This document shows positions 45,909 to 56,150 of a stretch of DNA of 64,000 nt, in pieces. Positions within the stretch are counted from its first letter, which is position 1. Each line of letters begins with the position of its first letter. Position numbers and translations under genes: made by a program. The notes under the pieces were generated by a model. It made no database searches, was not told the origin of the DNA, and saw only the letters and a list, made by a program, of their open reading frames with translations. Origin of the DNA: Ailurus styani (taxonomy: Eukaryota > Chordata > Mammalia > Carnivora > Ailuridae); assembly GCA_002007465.1 (NCBI GenBank), contig LNAC01000162.1, forward strand, positions 792,534 to 856,533, given 5' to 3'.

Positions 45909-46137
45909 AGAAATCATTTGCGGGCGCCTGGGTGGCTCAGTGGGTTAAAGCCTCTGCCTGCGGCTCAGGTCATGATCCCAGGGTCCTGGGATCAAGGCCC
46001 GCATCGGGCTCTCTGCTCAGCAGGGAGCCTGCTTCCTCCTCTCTCTCTGCCTGCCTCTCTGCCTACTTGTAATCTCTCTCTCTGTGTCATATAAATAAAT
46101 TTAAAAAAATCTTAAAAAAAAAAAAGAAATCATTTGC
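45909..46137 (+). mobile_element. Young mustelid-type Can-SINE with perfect duplication
   Basis: Plus-strand SINE (45922-46124) with head GGGCGCCTGGGTGGCTCAGT and body 'GTTAAAGCCTCTGCCTGCGG'. AGAAATCATTTGC is duplicated exactly at 45909-45921 and 46125-46137. Low divergence makes it the best candidate here for a lineage-specific or polymorphic insertion. Confidence 0.96.
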
Positions 46138-46984
46138 TTGCTTAGAAGTGTTACAAATATGCATATCACTGTTAGTTATATATCAATAGATGAAAGAAAA
46201 GTATAGCATTTATAATTAAGTAGGAAACACACATACTAATATGACCAGCTAACACATTTAAAACGATCTTAGTAAATTATGTTTTTTTCCTTGTCTTCTT
46301 TTGTAAATGTTATTTTTTCCTGTCTACTAATAAAAAGTTGACTGTTTTAACCAAGCTGAAAGTTGAATTTTATTACTTAAATATGTAGTTCACAGCATAT
46401 TTTGTATATTATTAGACTTAAAAATGTCCCAAATGATAATAATGAGCATCCTAGAACATTTTGTGTTCTGCTAAGTGTCTTGAATGATTGTTTTATTACC
46501 TAGAGTATGGCAATATTCCAAATTATTATATTTATCATTCTTACCTTATTAGTCAATTTTACTGCAATTTCCCACTGGAAAAGAACTCGGATTTTAAAGC
46601 AATTTCAGACAGTTTCATTTCAATCATAAAGTTACCAAAATGTATACCCATTCCTAAATTACATTACTACTCATGTTGAAGAAAGGGCAAAGATTCCATA
46701 AATGTTTATTAGAATTTATTATATGAAACTTGGGTGAGAATATAGTGGAAACATAAGTTATTTAACACACAGTGTTGCAAAACTGATATAAGAATATGGA
46801 AGTAAATAAACTTTTTCTATATCTCATGTGATTCAAAAACAGGAAGGTATATTTACTGTGTAAAGTAGATTAAAAGTAATTAAATATATATAAAAATGAA
46901 TATATTTAAAATAAAAATAGAAGAAAAACATAAAAATAGACAAAAGCAAAATGGCTTAGGGGTGACATTTTCTGGCTTTATTAA
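46138..46984. other. AT-rich single-copy stretch
   Basis: No recognised element; A-rich near 46860-46950. Confidence 0.4.
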
Positions 46985-48100
46985 GATACTCAATAAATTT
47001 TTAAGAAATTTTATTGAATAGTAATTGACATATATAATATTATATTAGTTTCAAGTATACAACCTAGTGTTTTGATGTTTATAATCATCTACAGAATAGT
47101 CAACCCAGTAAGTTTCGTTACCATTTGTCACTTTATAAAGTTTTTATATTAATATATATATGTTATATGTATATTATATTTATATTACTTTATATTTATA
47201 TTTATACAGAATTGTCACCCCAATAAGTTCAGTTACCATTTGTCACCATACAAAGTTTTTATGTTATTCTATATTTTATGTCCCTGTGACTTATTTTTCA
47301 TACTTGAACATTTATAGTTCTTAATCCTCTTCACCTGTTTTGCCCATGTACCCATCGAATACCCTCTGCAACTATTAGTTTGTTCTCTGTAGCTATGAGT
47401 CTGTTTCACTTTTGTTTCTTTTGTGTTTTAGATTCCACATATAAGTGAAATCATATAATACTTGCCTTTCTATGTCTGACTTATGTCACTTAGCCTATAT
47501 TCTCTATAGGTCCAACCATGTTGTCACTAATGTCAAGATTTAATTCTTTTTTTTTTTTAAGATTTTATTTATTTATTTGACACAGAGAGAGAGGGAGATT
47601 ACAAGTAGGCAGAGAGGCAGGCAGAGAGAGAGAGAGGAGGAAGCAGACTCTCTGCCAAGCAGAGAGTCCGATGCAGGCCTCGATCCCAGGACCCTGAGAT
47701 CATGACCTGAGCCGAAGGCAGAGGCTTTAACCCACTGAGCCACCCAGGCGCCCAAGATTTCATTCTTTTTTATGGCTGAGTAGTATTCCATTGTGTATAT
47801 ATACTACATACATCTTCATCCATTCATTCATCATTGGTTACATGGGTTGCTACCGTATCTTGGCTTTTGTAAATAATGCTGCAGTGAATATAAGAATGCA
47901 TATATCTCCTTGACTTAGTGCTTTTGTTTTCTTTGGGTAAATGCTCTCTAGTAGAATTACTGGATCATATGGTAGTTTTATTTTTAATTTTTCAAGGAGC
48001 CTCCATACTGTTTTCTATAGTGGCTACACCAGTTTACATTCCTATCAAGAGTGCATGAGGGTTCGTTTCCTTTTCTCCACATCCTCAACAGATATTACCT
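46985..48100 (-). mobile_element. L1 3' end, interrupted by a SINE
   Basis: Minus-strand L1: 3' UTR at 46985-47540 ('CCTGTGACTTATTTTTCATA'-like segments), then ORF2 end at 47754-48100 ('TTTATGGCTGAGTAGTATTC', 'TGGCTTTTGTAAATAATGCT', 'CCTCCATACTGTTTTCTATA'). The 3' UTR contains an imperfect tandem duplication of about 115 bp (47091 and 47206 starts, ACAGAAT(A/T)GTCA...). Confidence 0.88.
47535..47769 (-). mobile_element. Young mustelid-type Can-SINE inside L1
   Basis: Minus-strand SINE (about 47547-47753) with body 'TTACAAGTAGGCAGAGAGGC' and head 'CACTGAGCCACCCAGGCGCC'. The L1 target AAGATT(T)(A/C)ATTCTTTT is present on both sides (47535 and 47754). Confidence 0.93.
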
Positions 48101-48101
48101 C

Positions 48102-48157
48102 AGATTCTCAGTAAATTTTTTTTTTTTTTTTTAGTCTCAAGAAGATTCTCAGTAAAT
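48102..48157 (-). mobile_element. Minimal poly(T) retroposition scar
   Basis: AGATTCTCAGTAAAT occurs at 48102-48116 and 48143-48157. Between them is only T16 plus AGTCTCAAGA. This is the structure of an L1-mediated insertion reduced to a poly(A) tail and ten bases of body. Confidence 0.7.
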
Positions 48158-49611
48158 ACAATGCTATGATGAACTATTGGATACATTTGGTGACTAGAAA
48201 ATTGACATTGATGTCATTTACTGAATTAATGAAAATGTGTAAGTGATATGCAAAGGAAGATATTGAGAGAATGAAAATAAATTTTCATATAAATGAAAAC
48301 AGTTATCAAAGTTGAAAGGAAAAATGTTCAACTTAGTAATATTACAAAAATGTAAATTAAGTGTGCCTATTACTGTCTATCTACTAAATTATTAAATAAC
48401 TAAAAATTATAAATCCATTTTAGGTGAGTCTATAAGGACATGTGTGAATTCACACAATGATAAATTGGAAAAATTTATCTTTGTATTGGAGGGCATAAAC
48501 TGTGGTCATTCATTTGATTCTATCAATTGGCTTCTCTTTCTGAGACTTTTCCTTGGTAAAATGATTCTAAAATAAAATACAGTGGTGGAGACAGACAGAG
48601 AGGGAACTATCTAGGTTTTTTGTTTTTTTGTTTTTTTGATGATGAACAACTATGTTTGAAATAAATAAGTAAATCAGGGTGTAGCATTTTATCTCCATGA
48701 TGATTATAAATACCTAACCCTCTATATGTAGAAGGAGAATGAAAAGAATAGACCAGAAAAACCCAAACACAAACAAACAAAAAATCCCTAGTAATTGGTA
48801 ATTGATAGATTTTATTTAGCGTAAGAGGAACTTTATAGCTTTGCTTACTTCTTCACTAATTTAAATGTCAAGTTGTAAGAATTGTTGCATGTCCATGCTT
48901 TAAAAAGGAATACAATAATTTTATATACTAAAGTATATTCTACTATATAGCATGACATATATTATAAATCATGGCCCTTATTCTCTATGAATAAAATTAA
49001 AACTTGAAAACAGCCTAAAATCACTTTTTGAAATTCTGAGCCCCTTTTTATAAAATCAGCATGTTAACCTTAAATTACAAGTTGGATTTGAACCTAAAAC
49101 ATCTGTTAATATATCTACATTTTATGCCAACAAAACAAATTCATCACTATGCACAGCAGAATTTGCAAACTGCTAATAAGCTTGATTTAAAGTGGCCACA
49201 GTAAAAAAAAATCTGTTTTGGGAGGAACATTTGATGTTAGTAAATTCAGAACAGAGCCCCCGAATTGCTGTATTTAGAAAAGGTACTGTTAATAGAAAAA
49301 GAAAGAAGAAATATAGCTTGTTTATTTCATTGTCTCTCTTTAGCTCTTCCATTAATGCAAAAGATGTCTATACATGGAATAAACATAGTGTATGTTTAAG
49401 AAAAAAAATCTAATCAGATTTTATATCTCATTTTCTTTGGTGAGACAGTAGCTGTGGGTGGTTTAAAATCCACTGCTTTAGTAAGGTTGCATAGGTGATC
49501 TGGAGACCAAGTTCATTTTTTTAAAGCTTAAGAAATTAAAGAAACAAACAAACAAAACCCAGAGACAGAGCAAAAGACCACACTTGTACTTATTTCTTCC
49601 TGTTTGAATCA
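48158..49611. other. AT-rich single-copy stretch
   Basis: No recognised transposon or gene; T-rich (GTTTTTTT)n tract at 48619-48638. Confidence 0.4.
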
Positions 49612-49787
49612 GAAATACCCACTGTTTGGGGTGCCGGGGCGGCTCAGCAGTTAAGTGTCTGCCTTCAGCCCAGGTCACGATCCTAGTGTTCTGGGATCCA
49701 GCCCCAGGTCAGGCTCCCCGCTCGGTGGGGAGTCTACTTCTCCCTCTGACCCTGGCCCTACTTGTACTCTCTCACTCTCACTGTGCG

Positions 49788-49839
<52 letters not shown>

Positions 49840-49884
49840 TAATTAAATAAAGAGTACACTTATGAAAAAAAAATACCCACTGTT
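49612..49884 (+). mobile_element. Can-SINE with expanded (CT)n
   Basis: Plus-strand SINE (49628-49870). AAATACCCACTGTT flanks it at 49613 and 49871. The CT stretch before the tail has expanded to about 44 bases (49792-49835), making spurious LSLSLS frames. Confidence 0.93.
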
Positions 49885-51327
49885 CATGAATATGATTATT
49901 TTGAACATTGTTCCTATTTAAGAGTAAGAGACCAAATTCTTCCAAAAAAGTACTGTTTTTATCTCCCAACTTCCCATGGAACATAATGCTGTAAAGATAG
50001 CTGTGGGATTTAGGTTCACAAGTATCTTAGAACAAATTGATTCTTGATAGTGGCTTTTGTTTTCTTAAGGAGAACGTATCTCAGACTTACCTGAAAGGGG
50101 GGAAAAGTGAATAGATGAAATGTTTCTTGAGTTATTATGATATGGATGATTTTAAAATAGTTCGCTTCTTTTATTTTTCCTGTAGGCATTTTTTCCTGCC
50201 AACATTTTAAAGATGACTACTATATACGAGATATGGAATTGGATGTCTTTTTAAGTGCAATTCCATTTTCTATTCTGCAGAAACACCTACCATTTAAATA
50301 AAATTACAGTGCTCCTACAAGCGAAAAATAGTCTTTTGTTACCCTTGTATATTTATGCATATTTTGCTTTTATTTTAGCCATAAGAACTTTTTTCTGTTT
50401 TGGCAGCGCTAATAATCTGCAGATTGTCATTTTTTCCTTGATGCAAGTGTGAAGTCTTTTAAAAGGAATCTGATTTGTAGGTGTCTTTATATTGCCGTTC
50501 TGTTCTCCTGCATGTTTTTTAATGTATTTTATTTTGCAGTTAGATTACTTTTGATCCAGTGAGCATTAGGGGAATATTTGGCTTTTTAAAGCAGTGGCTT
50601 CAAATTGGCAGCACTTTAATATTGGCTGCTTTACTCAAACCTTGCTAAATGAATTATTTTTCTTGTCTGGTTTCCATCATGTCATTGCTTTCTTCACAAG
50701 TATTGCTGCATCCAGGTATTTGGGAGTTGGTAGCAAGTTTCTATATAGATAATAAACCTTTTCTTTCTGCCTGAGATCTTCAGCAGTTCCATGTTCTGGC
50801 ACTTATGACATTTGAGCAGTTTTCTTGGCTGCTGCTGTCATTGGATGGCAAAATTTTTTCCTCCCCGTTTTTTGACTGACTTATAATGGTCATCACATTT
50901 TAGCATCCTGGTTGAAATTTCACAAGGCCAAGCTATGCCAGGGGTTGGCCTTGGAAACTTTGAACATTGAATAAAATTCTTCTCTACAAAGGAATCGCTC
51001 CTGAGAACATTTGAGATAAATTGATACGTGAGACATTTGTCACATTATTAATACTTGGTAACTCAGTATACTAAGGTCTCTGTCTCAACCTACCTAACTC
51101 CATGTGATTACAGTATGAGATATAGACTTTCTGACCTTGTAAAAATACTTCATTTTTATGCTATTTCATATTCTAATGTATGCTTCGTATTAAAACTCAT
51201 CTGTTTGCTAATTTTACTGTGACTTAAATCTGTAGTATAAAACTTCAATTGTAATATTAAATGGCATAAGAATTTTGACATTTTTAAACTTTTATTTTTA
51301 TATATTAGAACACAACTTTGTGTACTT
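49885..51327. other. Repeat-free stretch
   Basis: No recognised repeat over 1.4 kb; the section 50460-51000 is moderately complex sequence of the kind often seen in conserved non-coding DNA, without proof. Confidence 0.4.
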
Positions 51328-51539
51328 TGAAGGAAACTTTTTTTTTTTTTAAGATTTTATTTATTTATTTGACAGAGAGAGACACAGAGAGAGAGAGGGA
51401 ACACAAGCGGGGGGAGTGGGAGAGGGAGAAGTAGGGAGCCTAATGCAAGGCTCAATCGTAGGACCCTGGGAGCATGACCTGAGCCGAAGGCAGTTGCTTT
51501 AACAACTGAGCCACCCAGGTGCCCTCGAAGGGACTTTTT
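51328..51539 (-). mobile_element. Can-SINE
   Basis: Minus-strand SINE (51338-51524) with 'CAGAGAGAGACACAGAGAGA' and head 'CAACTGAGCCACCCAGGTGC'; the body lacks part of the middle. Flanks TTGAAGGAAACTTTT and TCGAAGGGACTTTTT are a diverged duplication. Confidence 0.92.
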
Positions 51540-51660
51540 ATAATTTATCTCATTGGGAGAAAAATATAGGCAGAGCTTCAATTTTCTGATCTATGGCATG
51601 AAGACGATATATATGTTTCATAGAATTAAACCAGGTACACCTTTAGAATGCAAAATTAAC

Positions 51661-52220
51661 ATAATTTATTGTACTTGGTGTTGGTGAGGATGTGAAGGAA
51701 CTGGAACACTGCTTTGAAAAACAGTTTAGCAGTTTCTTAAACAGTTAAACAAATACTTAGCATATATTCTAGCTATTCCACTCCTGACTCCTGGGTATTT
51801 ACCTAAGAGAAATTTACTGTACCTTGGTATGGCATGTCTGTACCAAGAATTACATGCAAATACCAGTAGTAGCTTTGTTTGCAGTAGCCTCAAGCTAAAA
51901 ATAACCCAACTGTTCAACAACATGTGAATGTATAAACAAAGTGTTTTATATCCATATCCATATGATGGAATAATATTTGGCAAGAAAAAGGAGTGGAGTA
52001 TTGATATATGGTACAGCATGGAAGGATCTCAGAATAATTACACTGACTGAAAGATGATACACCCAAAAAGTATGTAATGTATGATTCCATTTATAGAAAA
52101 TTCAAGAAAATGCAATCCAATTCATAGTGCAGAAGAACAGATCAGTGGTTGCCTGGAATCAAAGGGTGAGAAGGACCTGAGGGAGGGACTATGAAGGAGC
52201 TGTTGGAAGTGGTGCATTTG
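51661..52220 (+). mobile_element. Old L1M ORF2 end/3' UTR
   Basis: Plus-strand L1M: 'GGTGTTGGTGAGGATGTGAA', 'CTATTCCACTCCTGACTCCT', 'ATAACCCAACTGTTCAACAA', 'ATGTATGATTCCATTTATAG' and 'AGATCAGTGGTTGCCTGGAA', in L1M order. Confidence 0.82.
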
Positions 52221-52225
52221 TATCT

Positions 52226-52487
52226 ATTTTAGTCAGTTTGGGCTGCTCTAACAGGATACCATAGACTGGGTGGCTTAAGCCTTATAAATTCATTTCTTAC
52301 AGTTCTGGAGGCCTGAAAATTTGAGATCATGTTATCGGCTTGTTCAGGTTCTGGTGAGGGCCCTTTTCCTGGCTTGCAGATACCACCTTTTCACTGTATG
52401 CACATATGGTACAGAGAGAGAGAAAGAGACAGAGAGATATCATCTCTCTCATATCTTTTCTTATAAGGGTACTTATTACATTCCTGA
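52226..52487 (-). mobile_element. Old L1M 3' UTR, opposite orientation
   Basis: Minus-strand: 'TTTTAGTCAGTTTGGGCTGC', 'ATAGACTGGGTGGCTTAAGC', 'CAGTTCTGGAGGCCTGAAAA', 'TTCTGGTGAGGGCCCTTTTC'. It meets the preceding plus-strand L1M tail to tail. Confidence 0.82.
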
Positions 52488-53030
52488 GGTAAGTAAAATA
52501 AGTAAATAAAAATAATAATAAGTAAATACAGTGGCAGGTCATGGGATCTCCAAGTGACCGCTGAATCTGGGGTCCACTGAGATGGCCCAGACTGAAGAGG
52601 AGCTATGACTGAGGACTATGGAAAGATGCAGAAGGACACAACTGGACAATTTCAATGGCTTCATGCAAACTGGAGAAATAAGAGACCTAATTATGACTGG
52701 AGTTGCTGTATTCCCCTAGCCCTTCTGTGTCTTGCAAGTAGCAAGGCAATATCCATTCAGATCTCAAATAATGTATTAGAGTAGGAGAACCATCAATGCC
52801 CTGGGGAAGCATACACTTTAAGCCTCTGATGAGCAGATTCTGTGACAAAGTCATGATAACAACAGTGAGACAGACAGCAACAAACTCTCAGGTCCTTTGT
52901 TGTTATTTCTGAAACAATAGATGACCTGTAGTTATTCCTAGCACATCTGCTTCTATTCATAGTATATACTAGATATGCCTGGTCTGGGGGAGTAGGAAAG
53001 AGCTTGAGCTGAATGATTTCACTGTGCTGT
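52488..53030. other. Single-copy stretch
   Basis: A short (AAGTAAAT)n tract at 52487-52530, then nothing recognised. Confidence 0.4.
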
Positions 53031-53032
53031 CA

Positions 53033-53070
53033 TTGTCATCATCATCATCTTCATCATCATCATCATCATT
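53033..53070. repeat. (ATC)n microsatellite
   Basis: About twelve CAT/ATC trinucleotide units with one CTT interruption. Confidence 0.93.
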
Positions 53071-53072
53071 GC

Positions 53073-53385
53073 TTCATTGAGTGACTTTTAGGCTGAGTGC
53101 TTTTCAAGCATTTAATTTTCACAGTAACCTTTGGAGAAGACTTTCCCGAAAGCCTTTTCTCCCAACCCTCTTGCCCAGATTAAGTCGGAACTTCATTTTA
53201 TGTGGTCTCATAGCATCCTGTACATCTCGTTAATGCTTGTGACTGTTGTAGTCATATAATGGATTGCATAATTAGTTAATTAGTATCCATATCCCCTCTA
53301 AAATGTGAAACTAGATATGTCTTATTTATAACATTGTGTACATACTTGAAACTTAATACTATTTGTTGAGGGAGTGAATGAATAA
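53073..53385 (+). mobile_element. MIR remnant followed by L2 3' end
   Basis: 53073-53140 resembles a minus-strand MIR ('AGCATTTAATTTTCACAGTA'). 53140-53385 is plus-strand L2: 'TCATAGCATCCTGTACATCT', 'GACTGTTGTAGTCATATAAT', and a 'TTGTTGAGGGAGTGAATGAA' end. Confidence 0.65.
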
Positions 53386-54076
53386 AATATCATAACATAA
53401 ATTTTATGATATGGCAGCGAAGGCCCTGTAATACAGTGATTCCAAGTTCTGTATAAAGATGTTTAGAGGTAATTTTAATTTCAAACAAATGAAAAAAACC
53501 GCAACAGAAATATGAGCAATAAGATAGAAAACAGTTTCTATGTTTGTTTTCTACGTTATAGATCCGTCAAATCAGATAGAGAAAATTCCTCTGAGGCTGG
53601 CTATTCCAGGGATTGTTAAACTCAATCAATTGATGAATACTTTGGTCAATGAGAGGCATCAGCTCCTTTTTTTTTTTTTAAAAAAAGCAAGAGTAAAGAC
53701 CTAGTGGTATTTATGGCGTATGATCAGCCTGCTGTTGAATAAATTATGAATCTTCTGTTGCATTACAGCTGGCATGATAAAAACTAAGTAATAATTGGAC
53801 TTTATCCATAATATACATCTTTTTATTGTAAGTTGCTCACTCAGCCAAGCTCACATCATTAGCAAGTATGACTTTTATGATATACATCTTTAAATGCAAC
53901 ATACTTAGATAATGCTTCTACTAGTTTTTGTCCTTACTGTTAAATAAACAGTGAAGGATTCCCAAACAAAATACAATAGGATATAATTTAAATATTAAAA
54001 TTGTTCAAAGGAAAGATTTATTGTTATAATTCATTTCCCTTACCTAAAATAAATTCATATTTTGCATTTTGTTTTA
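53386..54076. other. AT-rich single-copy stretch
   Basis: A T13/A8 homopolymer pair at 53668-53688; otherwise nothing recognised. Confidence 0.4.
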
Positions 54077-54305
54077 GAAGTTTGTTGTTGTTGGGGCACC
54101 TGGGTAGCTCAGTTGTTAAGCATCTGCCTTCGGCTCAGGTCATGATCCCGGAGTCCTGGATTCGAGCCCCACATTGGGCTCCCCACTCAGCAGGAAGCCT
54201 GCATCTCCCTCTCCCACTCCCCCTGCTTGTGTTCCCTCTCTCGCTGTGTCTCTCTCTGTCAAATAAATAAAATCTTTAAAAAAAAAAAGGAAGTTTGTTG
54301 TTGTT
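54077..54305 (+). mobile_element. Can-SINE with perfect 16-bp target-site duplication
   Basis: Plus-strand SINE (54093-54289). GAAGTTTGTTGTTGTT is duplicated exactly at 54077-54092 and 54290-54305. Confidence 0.96.
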
Positions 54306-55180
54306 AGTAATACCCAAAACTCAGGAGAAATCATTAAAGTAAAATAGTCCTCAAGATAAGGCAAATCCCCCAAAATGTATTTGTGAATCAGGCCATAACA
54401 TAATTCTTCAAGTATTCTGGCAAGCAAAACACTTAACTAAAACAAGGGAAACACTGATAGTGTTCAGAAATGTTTACTAGTATTTTGTTTATTTTTTAAT
54501 TAAAACAATTACTATTAATGTATAGTTCACATATAATGTTTTATTAGTTCAGATATACAATACAGAAATTTGACAATTCTCTACAGTATTCAGTGCTTAC
54601 CATGGAAAGTATAATCACCATCTATCTGTCCCCATCCAGTGTTGTTATAGTATTATTGACTATATCCCTATGCTGTACTTTTCATCTCCATGACTTACTT
54701 GTTTTGGAACTGGAAGTTTGTACCTCTTCCATTTCACCAATCTCCTACCCACCTCCCTTCTGGCAGCCATCAGTTTGTTCTTTGTATTTACATCTTTTAG
54801 TTTTTGTTTGTTTGTTCATTTGTTTTGTTTTTTCGATTACACATATAAGTGAAATCATATGGCATTTACCTTTCTCTGTCTGACTTATTTCCCTTGGCGT
54901 AATGCTCTGTAGGTCCATTCATGTTGTAGCAAATGGCAAGATCTCATTCTTTTTTATGGCTGAGCAATAGTCGTTGTTTATGTATACCACATCTTTTTTT
55001 TTTATCTGTTCATCCATGGATGGACACTTGGGTTGTTTCCATATCTTGGCTATTGTAAATAATGCTGCAGTGAATATGGGTGCATATGTCTTTTCAAATT
55101 AGTGTTTTCATTTTCTTTGAGTAAATACCCAGTAGGAGAATTACTGGATCATCTGGTGTTTCTATATCCAAAATATATTT

Positions 55181-55219
55181 AAAAGCTTGTATAAATTTTT
55201 TTAAAAGCTTGTATAAATT
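55181..55219. repeat. 17-bp direct repeat around T5
   Basis: AAAAGCTTGTATAAATT at 55181-55197 and 55203-55219, separated only by TTTTT. The right copy is followed by AA. It lies at the junction of the twin-primed L1. Confidence 0.85.
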
Positions 55220-55512
55220 AACACCAAAAAAGCAAAAAATTTGGTTAAAAAGTGGACAAAAGATCTGAGTAGACATTTTTCCAAATGCAAACACATGGCC
55301 AACAGATACATGAAAAGATGCTCAGTATCACTAATCATCAAGGAAATGCAAATCAAAACCACAGTGAGATATCATCTCAAACCAGTCAGAATGGCTAGTA
55401 TCAAAAAAGACAAGAAATGAGAAGTGTTGTTGAGGATGTGGAGAAAAGGGAATATTCATTCACTGTTGGCAGGAATGCAAATTGGTACAACTACTGTGGA
55501 AAGCAGTAAAGA

Positions 55513-55599
55513 GGTTCCTCAAAGAATTTTTTTTAACATCTTTATTTTATTTTATTTTTTTCAGTGTTCCAAGATTCATTGTTGGTTCCTCAAAGAATT
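55513..55599 (-). mobile_element. 55-bp L1 tail insertion with 16-bp target-site duplication
   Basis: GGTTCCTCAAAGAATT is exactly duplicated at 55513-55528 and 55584-55599. The insert (55529-55583) starts with T-rich sequence and contains CAGTGTTCCAAGATTCATTG, which I recognise as the extreme 3' end of carnivore L1 in minus orientation. It interrupts the older L1 ORF2 sequence and proves that order of events. Confidence 0.88.
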
Positions 55600-55677
55600 A
55601 AAAATAGAACTACTATATGATCCAGTAATTCCATTAATTCAAACAAATATATATTTACTGTTAATTTAGCTTATCAC

Positions 55678-55970
55678 TGATGACATCTCTTGTTTATCCA
55701 GAACTTTCTCAAAAGAAGTAGAATTTCAGCTTTCAACTAAAAAGCATCATGATATGGTGTCTTAAGGAAACAAATATTTTCAGGTCCTTAAGGAATACAG
55801 GTATAGAACTATTTCTGGATACACAAAACATATGGATATTCTTGACAAAAGAAAAAATTATTTAATCAAAGAAGAAGAACATACAACAGCAACTTCATAG
55901 AAGTAGCAGTAAAGTGAATCATATACCTCAGTGCATTTTCCAAGAATTTTCACAAATGATACGATGGTCT
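55678..55970. other. Single-copy stretch
   Basis: Nothing recognised. Confidence 0.4.
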
Positions 55971-56009
55971 CCTTTTAAATACTCTTTTTTTTTCCTTTTA
56001 AATACTCTT
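55971..56009. repeat. 16-bp direct repeat around T7
   Basis: CCTTTTAAATACTCTT at 55971-55986 and 55994-56009 with only seven T between. The right copy is followed by AA (TCTT/AA), as at L1 endonuclease sites. Confidence 0.85.
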
Positions 56010-56150
56010 AAGGAAGAATATATTGACTGCTCTTTTCCCCCTGTCAAGTTAGTTTGGTAAAATTGTGTTCTGTGATTAAGTTTTGGAAGCGTTCCTATGA
56101 ACTATAATCTCTGAATATGCAATATACAACGTGAATAAAAAATGTTTCAG

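Larger units (their letters stand above)
54488..55662 (-). mobile_element. Twin-primed (5'-inverted) L1
   Basis: Two L1 segments in opposite orientation form one insertion. 54488-55165 is a minus-strand L1 3' end ('TTTTTTATGGCTGAGCAATA', 'GGCTATTGTAAATAATGCTG', ending at 'GAGAATTACTGGATCATCTG'). About 55220-55645 is plus-strand ORF2 ('TGGACAAAAGATCTGAGTAG' to 'CTATATGATCCAGTAATTCC'). The 3' part and the inverted 5' part both stop at the same L1 position (ATGATCCAGTAATTC), the signature of twin priming. TTTACT(A)GT-like sequence at 54473 and 55664 may be the eroded target-site duplication. Confidence 0.8.

Noticed and set aside
49626..49846. Plus-strand frames ending in LSLSLS repeats
   Set aside because: SINE plus (CT)n translation.
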